From Sphingobacteriales bacterium 46-32 (GTDB lineage Bacteria; Bacteroidota; Bacteroidia; Chitinophagales; Chitinophagaceae), in NCBI GenBank assembly GCA_001898485.1, contig MKTY01000012.1, forward strand, positions 1-64,000: 64,000 bases of DNA, given 5' to 3'. Below the pieces are notes generated by a model. The model searched no databases and was not told the origin of the DNA. It was given only the letters and a program-made list of their open reading frames with translations. Shown here piece after piece: positions 52,989 through 61,737 of the stretch. Position numbers and translations under genes: made by a program. Every line of letters starts with the position of its first letter. The stretch's first letter is position 1.

Positions 52989-55196
52989 ATGGCTTCATTT
53001 CCAATTTTCAGACAAAAGAATGCGATGGACTGCGGCCCTACCTGCATACAGATGATAGCAAAATACTATGGGAAGAGCTACAGTTTGGAACAGTTGAGGC
53101 GGATTTCTCACTTTAACAAACAGGGGGTTTCTTTACTTGGAATTGCAGAAGCAGCGGAAAAAATTGGCTTCAAAACAACGGGGGTACTCATTTCATGCCA
53201 TCAACTAATAAATGAAGCTAAGTTGCCTGCCATCATACACTGGGAGCATCAACATTTTGTCGTGGTGACCCCGAAGACTAAGGATAAAGGCATCTTTGTC
53301 GCTGATCCAGCCAGAGGATTTTTGCGATATACAAAAACAGAATTATCTCAGCATTGGGCACATTCCGTAGATGAAGAGCACACCCCTGTAGGAATTGCTC
53401 TACTCTTAGAGCCGACACCAGCATTTTATTCAGAGGAAACCTTTCAGGAAGGTGGTGCAGAACCAGAAAAAGGATGGATGAGACTTTGGCCATATTTAAA
53501 GCCCTATAGGTCTTATCTGTTGCAGATCGTGTTGGCGCTGTTGATGGCAAGCGTTATTCAACTCATCTTTCCCTTTCTTACCCAAAATATCGTTGACACC
53601 GGCATCAATACAAAGAACGTTCCTTTTATCACTTTAGTCTTGATTGCCCAACTCATGCTTTTTATTAGCAGAATGATTATTGAGTTCATCCGTAGCCGAC
53701 TACTCTTGCATATCAGCACACGAATAAATATTTCCATTCTTTCTGATTTTTGGATTAAGCTGATGCGCTTACCGATTTCCTATTTCGATACCAAGCAATT
53801 CGGAGATACTATTCAACGAATTGGTGATCACAAGCGTATAGAATCTTTCCTGACAGGAACCGCCCTGTCAACCCTATTCTCTCTATTTAACCTGTTTATA
53901 TTCTCCATTGTTCTAGTACAGTACAGCATTACCGTTTTTCTTATTTTCTTTTCAGGTAGTGTTTTGTATTTTTTATGGATTAGGGCCTTTCTCCGCTACC
54001 GTAGAAAACTTGATTATAAGAGATTTTCGCTCGCCAGCCGGGAAAATGGGATTACCATGCAACTGGTTGAAGGAATGCAAGAGATTCGATTGCAGGGGGC
54101 TGAGTACTTAAAAAGATGGGAATGGGAAGGTGTTCAGACCCGGCTTTTTAAGTTGTCGTTTAAAGGTCTCTCCCTTAGTCAGTATCAGCAGGCTGGTGCT
54201 GTTTTTCTAAATGAAGGTAAAAATATTCTTATTACGTTTATTGTTGCCAAATTAGTCATTGATGGTCAGTTGACGCTGGGCGCAATGTTGGCCATTCAAT
54301 ATATTATTGGGCAGCTCAATAGCCCGGTTGATCAATTAATAGGGTTTATGCAGTCTGCACAGGACGCTAAAATATCCCTCGACCGATTAAACGAGATACA
54401 TGAGTTAAAAGATGAAGAGCCGCTCGGAGCAGAATATTTACATCAACTTCCCTCAGCAAAGGAAATCAAGATTAACAATCTCACGTTTACCTATGCCGGA
54501 GCGGGAAATGAGCCGGTGCTTAAAGGCGTTTCCCTTACAATTCCCGAAGGGAAGACTACCGCAATTGTTGGTGTCAGCGGGAGCGGTAAAACCACTCTTT
54601 TAAAACTGCTGCTCGGCTATTACGAAAACTATACGGGGGAAATCTCAATTGGCAACCATTCTCTGCGCGGAATCAGCCTACGTTTTTGGAGGCAACAGAT
54701 TGGTGCAGTAATGCAGGACAGCTATATCTTTAATGACACTATTGTTGGCAATATCTGCGTACAAGAAGAATATCCAGATTACTCCCGGCTGATAGAAGCC
54801 TGCCGTGTAGCAAATATCTTGACATTTATTGAAAACCTACCGCTTGGCTTTAACACCAAGATCGGGGCTGAAGGCAATGGGATCAGCAGTGGACAAAGGC
54901 AGCGGATAATAATAGCTCGGACAATCTATAAAAACCCTCCTTATTTCTTCTTAGATGAAGCTACCAATTCATTAGACGCAAATAACGAAAAAGAGATCCA
55001 TAGCAATTTAAGAGCGTTTTTTCATGGAAAGACAGTTGTCGTTGTCGCTCACCGGTTAAGCACCGTGCGCGACGCGGATAATATTATTGTACTGCACCAG
55101 GGTGAAATTGTCGAGTCGGGAAGTCATCAAGACCTAGCAAAGAAACGAGGATTATACTATGAGTTGGTGCGCAATCAACTGGAACTGGATGCCTAA
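52989..55196 (+). CDS. C39-peptidase ABC exporter (bacteriocin-type)
   Basis: 735 residues. An N-terminal C39 peptidase (Cys in NAMDCGPTC, His in WEHQHFVVV, Asp in VADPARG) that cuts after double glycine, six transmembrane helices, and an ABC ATPase (Walker A GVSGSGKTTL, signature SSGQRQRI, Walker B YFFLDEATNSLD). It should remove the leader of the precursor at 49341 during export across the inner membrane. It works with the HlyD-type protein 43 bp downstream. Confidence 0.93.
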   Translation: MASFPIFRQKNAMDCGPTCIQMIAKYYGKSYSLEQLRRISHFNKQGVSLLGIAEAAEKIGFKTTGVLISCHQLINEAKLPAIIHWEHQHFVVVTPKTKDKGIFVADPARGFLRYTKTELSQHWAHSVDEEHTPVGIALLLEPTPAFYSEETFQEGGAEPEKGWMRLWPYLKPYRSYLLQIVLALLMASVIQLIFPFLTQNIVDTGINTKNVPFITLVLIAQLMLFISRMIIEFIRSRLLLHISTRINISILSDFWIKLMRLPISYFDTKQFGDTIQRIGDHKRIESFLTGTALSTLFSLFNLFIFSIVLVQYSITVFLIFFSGSVLYFLWIRAFLRYRRKLDYKRFSLASRENGITMQLVEGMQEIRLQGAEYLKRWEWEGVQTRLFKLSFKGLSLSQYQQAGAVFLNEGKNILITFIVAKLVIDGQLTLGAMLAIQYIIGQLNSPVDQLIGFMQSAQDAKISLDRLNEIHELKDEEPLGAEYLHQLPSAKEIKINNLTFTYAGAGNEPVLKGVSLTIPEGKTTAIVGVSGSGKTTLLKLLLGYYENYTGEISIGNHSLRGISLRFWRQQIGAVMQDSYIFNDTIVGNICVQEEYPDYSRLIEACRVANILTFIENLPLGFNTKIGAEGNGISSGQRQRIIIARTIYKNPPYFFLDEATNSLDANNEKEIHSNLRAFFHGKTVVVVAHRLSTVRDADNIIVLHQGEIVESGSHQDLAKKRGLYYELVRNQLELDA

Positions 55197-55239
55197 CATA
55201 AGGTGACAAAAAATACTGTTTATTCTTAATAGCAAGCCT

Positions 55240-56562
55240 ATGCCAGAACGATTCAATTCCGAAGAAATCGCTGTTCGATCAAACGGCCATCCTGATCTGC
55301 TTATCAAAAGAAGTGCAGATATATCGGAACTAATCAGCTCCAAACCGCCATTTGTTCAGCGGCATGGGGTTACCATCTTAGCTGCTATTGGGGTATTGGT
55401 AGCAGCATTGGCCTGGTTCATTCGATACCCAGATACCGTGCCAGCGACGGCTGTATTGAATTCTATAGACGGCCCAAGAGAGGTGGTTACGAGAACCAAC
55501 GGAAAACTGGTTAAGATTTTAGTTCATAACGAGGAGGCCGTTGAAAAGGGGCAACCTCTTGCGTTTTTAGAAAGCACAGCAAATCACCAGGAAGTTATCC
55601 GTCTTTCCAACTGGCTGGACACAATTGGTTATTTTCTGGAAGATTCTCCTGATAAATTAACCTTGTTTGTAAATCAGCGATTTCGAGGGTTGGGAGAGTT
55701 GCAAATGGCTTATCAAACATTCGCGACCAAATTTCAAGAGTTTGGAAATTATTTATCTAACGGTTTCTATGTGCAGAAGCGTGGTATGCTGACTAGGGAT
55801 ATGCAGTTTTTAGAAGAGTTAGAAGGGCAACTTCAAGAAGAGCATCAATTGATGAATCTCGACCTATTGTTAAGCGATACTACTTTTAAAGGGCATGAAT
55901 CGCTGCAAAAAGATCGAGTGATCTCGCCTATGGAGTACCGGAACGAAAGAAGCAAACTGATCAGCAAGCAGTTAACCATTCCGCAGGTCAGAATGGCGAT
56001 CATCAATAACAAAAGTCAATTGCATGAGAAGAGAAAGGAAGTTGCAGAATTAGACAATCAAATTTTGCAACAGCAACTAGTTTTTACTCAAGCGCTGCAA
56101 ACTCTGAAAAGTCAGGTCGAAGAGTGGAAAATGAAATACATTCTAATAGCGCCGTTAAACGGACAGATTACATTTGTCGGATTCTTTCAGGAGAATCAGG
56201 AAATTAAAGCGGATCAGACAATTTGCTTTGTCAATCCTTCTAACAGCAATTATTACGCAGAGGCTTTCGTTCCTCAGTATAATCTTGGAAAAATAAGAAC
56301 TGGGCAAAAGGTATTGCTTAAACTGACAGCCTATCCTTGGGAAGAGTTTGGTATTCTGGAGGGCGAACTGGCTTATCTTAACAACATACCTAGTGATAGC
56401 GGATTCCTGGCAAAGATTTCTCTACCGCATGATTTGGTTACTAATCAGGAAAAGAAAATTCAATTTAGGATGGGATTACAGGCAAAGGCAGAAATTGTTG
56501 TTGCAGATAGCAGGCTGATAGATCGCTTTTTTCGTACGTTGCGGAGAGATTATACAAAATAG
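55240..56562 (+). CDS. HlyD-type membrane fusion protein of the exporter
   Basis: 440 residues: N-terminal cytoplasmic part, one transmembrane segment near residues 46-62 (VTILAAIGVLVAALAWFI), lipoyl half (GKLVKILVHNEEAVEKGQPL), long coiled coils, and the second half (YILIAPLNGQITFVGFFQEN). It links the ABC exporter to an outer-membrane channel, which is not encoded here; a host TolC-like protein would be needed. Last gene of the RiPP operon. Confidence 0.88.
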   Translation: MPERFNSEEIAVRSNGHPDLLIKRSADISELISSKPPFVQRHGVTILAAIGVLVAALAWFIRYPDTVPATAVLNSIDGPREVVTRTNGKLVKILVHNEEAVEKGQPLAFLESTANHQEVIRLSNWLDTIGYFLEDSPDKLTLFVNQRFRGLGELQMAYQTFATKFQEFGNYLSNGFYVQKRGMLTRDMQFLEELEGQLQEEHQLMNLDLLLSDTTFKGHESLQKDRVISPMEYRNERSKLISKQLTIPQVRMAIINNKSQLHEKRKEVAELDNQILQQQLVFTQALQTLKSQVEEWKMKYILIAPLNGQITFVGFFQENQEIKADQTICFVNPSNSNYYAEAFVPQYNLGKIRTGQKVLLKLTAYPWEEFGILEGELAYLNNIPSDSGFLAKISLPHDLVTNQEKKIQFRMGLQAKAEIVVADSRLIDRFFRTLRRDYTK

Positions 56563-56954
56563 AAAGTTGATATATTGATAGGGATCAAAAACATCCCATA
56601 CTGTTCTGCATCAGTTCTTTTATAAATTTTTTGGGGTATTTGCAAAAAAATGTACTGGAAAGGGAATGTTGCGCAACAAATATCAAGCCCTCTAAATGCA
56701 AACCCTTACCTATTATGGAAAATTATCTAACAGAAGAAGAGTCTATACACTCCAAAAAAAGAGAGAAATTAAACCTTTTTAGTAATTCGTAACATTCAAT
56801 AACTTCACTATTGACTAGTTTGCCATTCAAGCGTTTTTAACTAAATAGCGAAGAGCTTATTTGTTCATCCGTCGTTATAAGCAACAGTTTCATTGTAATA
56901 ACATTACCTCTATTACAATGAATGAAAATTTATTCTTACACTCAAACCATGCTT
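56563..56954. other. 392-bp intergenic region with a 12-bp inverted repeat
   Basis: No convincing gene (a 25-codon frame at about 56716 is probably chance). At 56889-56922, TTCATTGTAATA pairs perfectly with TATTACAATGAA around a 10-nt loop, just before the lipoprotein gene: an operator or a leader hairpin. Confidence 0.45.
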
Positions 56955-57950
56955 ATGAAACAGATTAAAATTTTATCATTCCTAATCCTGTTTATTTTAC
57001 TTATTGTTTCTTGTCGAAAGCAGGAAAAGATTTCCGAACCCGCTGGTGATGACGTTACTATATCCGGAATACTCGCAAGTGGAGAATACGAAATAGAGGA
57101 TAGCGCAACATACGGGGAATTTTTATTTTTTGGAAGGTATGCTGTGGAGGAAGAATTAACTCAATACAATTCAACAATACGGAGGGACCTAATTCCATTA
57201 GATGACAGCGGTAAGGTATCTGAGTTAAAGCGGTATTTACTATTGGAAACAGATTTAGAAGACACTTCATACTATCAATCATGCAACGTAGTGTCCAAAA
57301 ATACTATTCCAATGGAGATTGATCTTTTTACTGACATAACGTTAAATAACAAAGGAATTAGCTATTTTCATCAAGGAGAGACTGATGAGAGTATAAAACT
57401 TATTCTTAGAAAAGATGATACTGACTATGAGTTCTCCAGTATGAGGGACATGATGGCTCCGTGTGATCCAAATTCATCCTCCACTATGATTTGCATAGAT
57501 TGGTATTTAATAACCTATGATATTTTCACGAATATTGTCGTAAGCGAAGAATACCAGTTTTCTACCTGTTCGTCCATTTGTATGCAAGTTGGCGGCGGTG
57601 GTGGAGGCGGTGGCGGTGGCTCTGAAGAGGAAGAACCTACTAGATTTAGAACAAAGACTTGGACTGTATATCAGCATCCTCCAGAACTGGGAGCATTTGA
57701 AGTAAAGGCATCTGAAAATTGTTGGGGGCGCTATCGTTCTTCCGATCCGCAAGGAGGGCATTTTACGAAAGTAACGCATCACTCAAGCACGTGCAATGGG
57801 CTAGATGTATTATATTTTGAGACCTATAGTGATGTAAATCGCTCTGATTCCTATGCGTCAAGTCGAGTAAGAGGGCAGTATTCTAAAAATGGAGCGCCGC
57901 TGATTACTATTGAAGGATATACGTCTTGGAGGTTTGATAGCTTATTTTAA
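56955..57950 (+). CDS. Secreted lipoprotein with Gly-rich linker
   Basis: 331 residues from ATG 56955; starts at 56922 and 56949 are also possible, but 56955 gives a clean lipoprotein signal ending in IVSCRKQ. About 200 residues of beta-rich sequence, a run of ten Gly followed by four Glu, then a second domain (FRTKTWTVYQHPPELGAFEV, SSTCNGLDVLYFETY). No family is recognised. It is followed 4 bp downstream by another secreted protein. Confidence 0.6.
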   Translation: MKQIKILSFLILFILLIVSCRKQEKISEPAGDDVTISGILASGEYEIEDSATYGEFLFFGRYAVEEELTQYNSTIRRDLIPLDDSGKVSELKRYLLLETDLEDTSYYQSCNVVSKNTIPMEIDLFTDITLNNKGISYFHQGETDESIKLILRKDDTDYEFSSMRDMMAPCDPNSSSTMICIDWYLITYDIFTNIVVSEEYQFSTCSSICMQVGGGGGGGGGGSEEEEPTRFRTKTWTVYQHPPELGAFEVKASENCWGRYRSSDPQGGHFTKVTHHSSTCNGLDVLYFETYSDVNRSDSYASSRVRGQYSKNGAPLITIEGYTSWRFDSLF

Positions 57951-57954
57951 TTTT

Positions 57955-58680
57955 ATGATATTAAGGAAGCACCATATTGGTATATTAATGTTGCTATGGA
58001 TTACCTCTTGTCATCAAACATTAAGGGCTACAGAAAATAATTCAGGCGTTGTTAAAATAACGCATAGTCATTGGCTTAAGAATAAAGCCCTGGATATGAC
58101 GTTTGATACACGGATATGGTATAAGGACAGCTTTTTTATTCAAGAAATCAAAAAAATTGTCTTTATAGATACATTTGGTGTAAAGTCAAGAGAAATAGTA
58201 TTAAGTCACTATTTGTTTCATGACCTTATAACAGAAGACTTTTATGAGTTCAGTAGCTTTACTGATACCGCGACAATGCTGAATTCTTATAAACTTAATA
58301 GAAAGGATGACTTTCCAGGAGCATGGAATTTTATGAAGTTGGAGAAAAACAAGTACGCGACATCTCCAGTACGAGCAAACAGTGACACGGCTATTAACAA
58401 GGTAGTGTATAAGAGAATGATTTTTAATCAGAATTTTGGGAAAGGCGAATTTTCCACAGAGATCTATTTGCGCTGTGATAGAAATCACCCTTTTTTCAAA
58501 CTATTTCGGTACTACAGTGAGATGTTCAAGTGTGATTGTGTAAAAATAATCAATTACTATCCTGGAACAACTACGCCCTCTACTACAATTGAGTTAGAAT
58601 TTCAACGAGACTCGTTAGTAGATCAGGAAATCAATGTTTTCAATACGTGGACACGACGCATATTGGATGAAAACCGATGA
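57955..58680 (+). CDS. Secreted protein of unknown function
   Basis: 241 residues from ATG 57955. Lipoprotein-like start (LMLLWITSCHQT), then a mixed domain (KNKALDMTFDTRIWYKDSFF, WNFMKLEKNKYATSPVR, STEIYLRCDRNHPFFKLFRY) with the Cys pair KCDCVK near the end. It directly follows the Gly-linker lipoprotein and is probably cotranscribed. Not recognised. Confidence 0.6.
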   Translation: MILRKHHIGILMLLWITSCHQTLRATENNSGVVKITHSHWLKNKALDMTFDTRIWYKDSFFIQEIKKIVFIDTFGVKSREIVLSHYLFHDLITEDFYEFSSFTDTATMLNSYKLNRKDDFPGAWNFMKLEKNKYATSPVRANSDTAINKVVYKRMIFNQNFGKGEFSTEIYLRCDRNHPFFKLFRYYSEMFKCDCVKIINYYPGTTTPSTTIELEFQRDSLVDQEINVFNTWTRRILDENR

Positions 58681-58758
58681 AGTAGTTGCCTTTTTCATTA
58701 GTTTAAATTGATAGTAGACAGGCTTAGTCAAACAATAATAAATAACGAATTAAAAAGC

Positions 58759-58783
58759 AAAGGCGACCGCAATGGCCGCCTTT
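58759..58783. terminator. Bidirectional terminator next to the integrase
   Basis: AAAGGCG (58759-58765) pairs with CGCCTTT (58777-58783), with CC/GG pairs inside. It lies between the plus-strand secreted protein and the 3' end of the minus-strand integrase, and shields each from the other. Confidence 0.65.
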
Positions 58784-58786
58784 CTA

Positions 58787-59896
58787 TTAACTGGCAGATG
58801 CAAGAAAATAGGGCAGTCTTTCCGGCATTGGGAGCTGATTAATGCTCTCAAGCTGATTTTTTGGGCGATGCCGTTTATATATTTTCTTGACCTGCTCTGT
58901 AGTCGTATGACCCATCAACGCCGCTACGGTAGCATCATCTACTAATTTATCCTGTAACAATATGGAGAAGCTGAGTCGGGCGCAAGACCAGGTGATTTTC
59001 TTATCAATCGCTGCATCTGCGACCCATGTTTCTAATACCTTATTGGCTCCATCCTGGGTGGGCAGCCTGAAAACTTTATTTTGCCCGAAAGCCAGTTCTC
59101 CAAATTTTATGCGCTGCCTTTCTAATATCCCTCTGGCAATTTCATGAAGGGTAAGAATAACAGGTTGTTTAGTTTTAGCCTGAATTAAACGCGTCATTAA
59201 TACGCTGCCCTTTATATCATTCCATACCATTTTATTTACATCCACCCAACGAAGACCGGTATAACAACAAAAAAGAAAAGCTGCCATTACTTCCTGATTT
59301 CTGCAGGGAATGGAAAGCAATGCGAGATAATCCTCAATCTCCAAATTGGCTTTGATACGAACTGACGGATTCGATTTGCAAGCGAGGTCTTCGGTAGGAT
59401 TAAACTGAAAATATCCTTCTTTGGTGGCAGCTTTTATTACCCACTTGAACCGGGCATAATAGTTAAGGGGCGTTTCACCAGTGTATTTGTCCAACAGAAA
59501 TTGCCGGAACCGCTTACAAAGATTCTCAGTGATGTCAACAGGCGTAATAAAGTCTTTCTTGACAAACCTTCTAAACTGCGCCAGGCTGTTCGCCAGATGC
59601 CTGTTTCCCTTTCTCGTGTTTTCTTTGACATATTCCTCATAGTAGTCAAAGAAATTGGCTTTAAACTTATGCGCGGGTATGAAAGCTGATCCGATGGCCT
59701 GTTGCTCGATGGTGAGCTGGCTTTTTTTTATTTCAAGCAGTGATTGCGCTTCCTTGTTATGTTGGCGTTGTGCTGCATCTTTCGGTTTGGAATAAACGAA
59801 TATTCCTGTTGCGGGGCGTTGACCAGGGCCGCGGCCATAGTCATAGTGAAAGAATATCTTATCGCCCTTCCGGTTTGATCGTTGAAGAAGATTCAT
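58787..59896 (-). CDS. Tyrosine recombinase (integrase) of the element
   Basis: 369 residues: N-terminal arm-type domain (residues 20-90), core-binding domain, and catalytic domain with Arg in TGLRWVDVNKM, Arg in WSCARLSFS, His in ALMGHTT and the nucleophile Tyr in VKKIYKRHRP. The usual HxxR has Ser in place of His, as in other Bacteroidota integrases of this type. It catalyses recombination between the repeats at the ends of the element. The gene adjoins the right attachment site and arm-like repeats. Confidence 0.93.
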   Translation of the reverse strand: MNLLQRSNRKGDKIFFHYDYGRGPGQRPATGIFVYSKPKDAAQRQHNKEAQSLLEIKKSQLTIEQQAIGSAFIPAHKFKANFFDYYEEYVKENTRKGNRHLANSLAQFRRFVKKDFITPVDITENLCKRFRQFLLDKYTGETPLNYYARFKWVIKAATKEGYFQFNPTEDLACKSNPSVRIKANLEIEDYLALLSIPCRNQEVMAAFLFCCYTGLRWVDVNKMVWNDIKGSVLMTRLIQAKTKQPVILTLHEIARGILERQRIKFGELAFGQNKVFRLPTQDGANKVLETWVADAAIDKKITWSCARLSFSILLQDKLVDDATVAALMGHTTTEQVKKIYKRHRPKNQLESINQLPMPERLPYFLASAS

Positions 59897-60101
59897 AGGG
59901 ATACGGATTTAGAAGTGAGGAAATAAAGCTTCAATGTGTATGCCCGAGTGATGAAAACTGCCACTTTGCAAAGCGGCGAAAGGAGCGGGGATGTTAGAGT
60001 GGGAAAAGGCGGCGAAAACCGGATGAAAGAAACTTTTGAGAATTGTTTGGATGCAAGAAAAGAAAAGGGACAATTTAGCAGGAAAGCACTGCCAAAGCTG
60101 T

Positions 60102-60287
60102 GTGTCAGACTGCGTGTCAAAGTGTGTGTCAACGGGCCATTTTTGGGGGTGTTTTTGGCCGTTTTTTCCACCACTTTTTGCAGGTCATGTGCCGATAGGA
60201 GCACTGCAAAACTGCGTGTCATAGTGCGTGTCATTTGTGTGTCAGGAATAGTGGTAGAAAGCGGATAAAAGGACACAAAAATGACAC
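60102..60287. repeat. Phased GTGTCA repeats, likely integrase arm sites
   Basis: Two groups of three GTGTCA, 11-12 bp apart: 60102, 60114, 60126 and 60216, 60228, 60239, mostly preceded by TG or TGC. An inverted copy TGACAC is at 60282. The left end has the same motif at 164 and 175. One helical-turn spacing suggests proteins on one face of DNA, as for integrase arm or excisionase sites. Confidence 0.6.
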
Positions 60288-60298
60288 GTACCAAATAA

Positions 60299-60333
60299 AA
60301 TAGCCTTGTAAATCAAACGTTTACAAGGCTATT
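60299..60333 (-). terminator. New terminator of tRNA-Leu(GAG), carried by the element
   Basis: AATAGCCTTGTAAA pairs perfectly (14 bp) with TTTACAAGGCTATT around TCAAACG, followed on the minus strand by TTTTATTTGG. It ends the tRNA transcript now, replacing the chromosomal terminator left at 81-108. Confidence 0.75.
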
Positions 60334-60335
60334 GA

Positions 60336-60357
60336 GTGCCCAAGACTGGATTCGAAC
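60336..60357. repeat. Right attachment site (22-bp direct repeat)
   Basis: Identical to 109-130. It is the last 21 bases of tRNA-Leu(GAG) plus one base. The element supplies this end of the tRNA so that the gene stays intact after integration. Confidence 0.85.
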
Positions 60358-60420
60358 CAGCACAGCCTTTCGGCCACTACCACCTCAAAGTAGCGCGTCT
60401 ACCAATTTCGCCACCTGGGC
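60337..60420 (-). tRNA. tRNA-Leu (anticodon GAG)
   Basis: 84 nt, minus strand. Acceptor GCCCAGG pairs with CTTGGGC, D-arm GGTAGACGC, anticodon stem CTACT/GGTAG with loop TTGAGGT (anticodon GAG), a long variable arm (TGGCCGAAAGGCTG) and T-arm GGTTCGAATCC. CCA is not encoded. The insertion target of the element. Confidence 0.93.
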
Positions 60421-60503
60421 CCCTGTAACCCTTTCGGGATTGGGGAGGCAAATATACAGGATTTGAGTATTTAAACTTTTATACGTTTCTACTTTTTATT
60501 CAT

Positions 60504-61661
60504 TTAGGCGCTTTCTTTTTTGAGTACTATCCTGAAAGTGGTGCCTTTACCTATTTCTGACTGCTTTACAAATATCTCCCCTTTGTGGTATTGTGAAATG
60601 ATACGGCGGGATAGGCTTAGCCCCAGTCCCCAGCCTCTTCGTTTGGTAGTAAACCCGGGCTTAAATACCTGATTGATATTCTGGGCGGCAATGCCCTTGC
60701 CGGTATCGGTCACATCAATCTGCACCTGTCCTTTTTCTTCCATGATATCCACGCTGATGGCACCTTTGCCTTCCATGGCATCGAGCGCATTTTTCAGCAG
60801 ATTCTCGATCACCCAGTCAAAGAGGGGTGGCGAAACCGGGGCAAGCAGTTCCTCCAGTCCATGCGTATCTACCGTAAACCGCACGCTTCCGGGCGCACGT
60901 TTACGGATGTAGTCTACCATGCTGTTTACCTGTCTGATAATATCCGTGGGTTCAAGCTGGGGTGAACTGCCGATCTTACCAAACCGGTCCGATACCAGTC
61001 TTAGCCGGCCCACGTCTTTGGCGAGTTCCGGTACAATATCGCTGTAGCGTTCATCTTCGCGCATCACTTCCACCCAACCTTCGAGCGATGATACGGGTGT
61101 GCCCAGTTGATGGGCGGTTTCTTTAGCCATTCCTGCCCATACCTGGTTTTGAACCGAACGGTAACTACTGCGAAGAGCGGTCACCGTTACCACTATAAAC
61201 AGGCCGATGATCAGTAACTGGATCAGTGGATAATAGCGTACTTCATTTAAGAGACTGGTATGTCCATAATAATACCGGTTGCGGCGGGTAGAATCCAGGG
61301 GATCTACATATTCTATCGGGGGATTGCCGCTTTTGAATGAAGCCAGGCGTTGCTGCAGGTAAGCAGGGTTGCGGAGTGCACGGACTGAATCTATATTTAC
61401 ATAATTGGTAATACTGTCCCGCTCGTCTGTTTCAATGATGGGAATATCGTGGTTGTCGCGGATGATTTTGAAAGGAAGTTGCGTATCGGTAATATTGGGG
61501 TTGAGCAACGACTTGCTGGCTTCCACCCATTGTTCCACTTTTACCCGTTCTTCCTGTGCAATTTTGCGGGCCAGGTAGCGGGAATAAAAAATAGTTCCTG
61601 TTACAATGGCAATGGCAATAGTCGCCAGTACCGTACGCCAGGTGAGTAATTGCTGAAGCAT
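60504..61661 (-). CDS. Sensor histidine kinase (chromosomal)
   Basis: 385 residues: two transmembrane segments (12-29 and about 148-170) with a periplasmic region between, then a HisKA domain (phospho-His in AKETAHQLGTPVSSLEGW) and an ATPase domain (ENLLKNALDAMEGKG, DTGKGI, GWGLGLSLSRRI). Outside the element. No response regulator gene is adjacent in the window, so it may be an orphan kinase or pair elsewhere. Confidence 0.88.
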   Translation of the reverse strand: MLQQLLTWRTVLATIAIAIVTGTIFYSRYLARKIAQEERVKVEQWVEASKSLLNPNITDTQLPFKIIRDNHDIPIIETDERDSITNYVNIDSVRALRNPAYLQQRLASFKSGNPPIEYVDPLDSTRRNRYYYGHTSLLNEVRYYPLIQLLIIGLFIVVTVTALRSSYRSVQNQVWAGMAKETAHQLGTPVSSLEGWVEVMREDERYSDIVPELAKDVGRLRLVSDRFGKIGSSPQLEPTDIIRQVNSMVDYIRKRAPGSVRFTVDTHGLEELLAPVSPPLFDWVIENLLKNALDAMEGKGAISVDIMEEKGQVQIDVTDTGKGIAAQNINQVFKPGFTTKRRGWGLGLSLSRRIISQYHKGEIFVKQSEIGKGTTFRIVLKKESA

Positions 61662-61737
61662 GCCCGAATTTAAGGCGGTTCAGGCGTGTTGACTTACATT
61701 TGATCAAATTTATTCGTTCAACATTGATGTTCTGCTG

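Larger units (their letters stand above)
59897..60335. other. 440-bp right-end region between integrase and attachment site
   Basis: No gene; short frames on both strands are shadows of repeats. It holds the integrase promoter, the phased GTGTCA repeats and the terminator of tRNA-Leu(GAG), listed separately. Confidence 0.5.

Noticed and set aside
60102-60244. Short phased repeats considered as CRISPR
   Set aside because: Repeat unit is six bases with 5-6 base gaps; no spacers of normal length and no cas genes.
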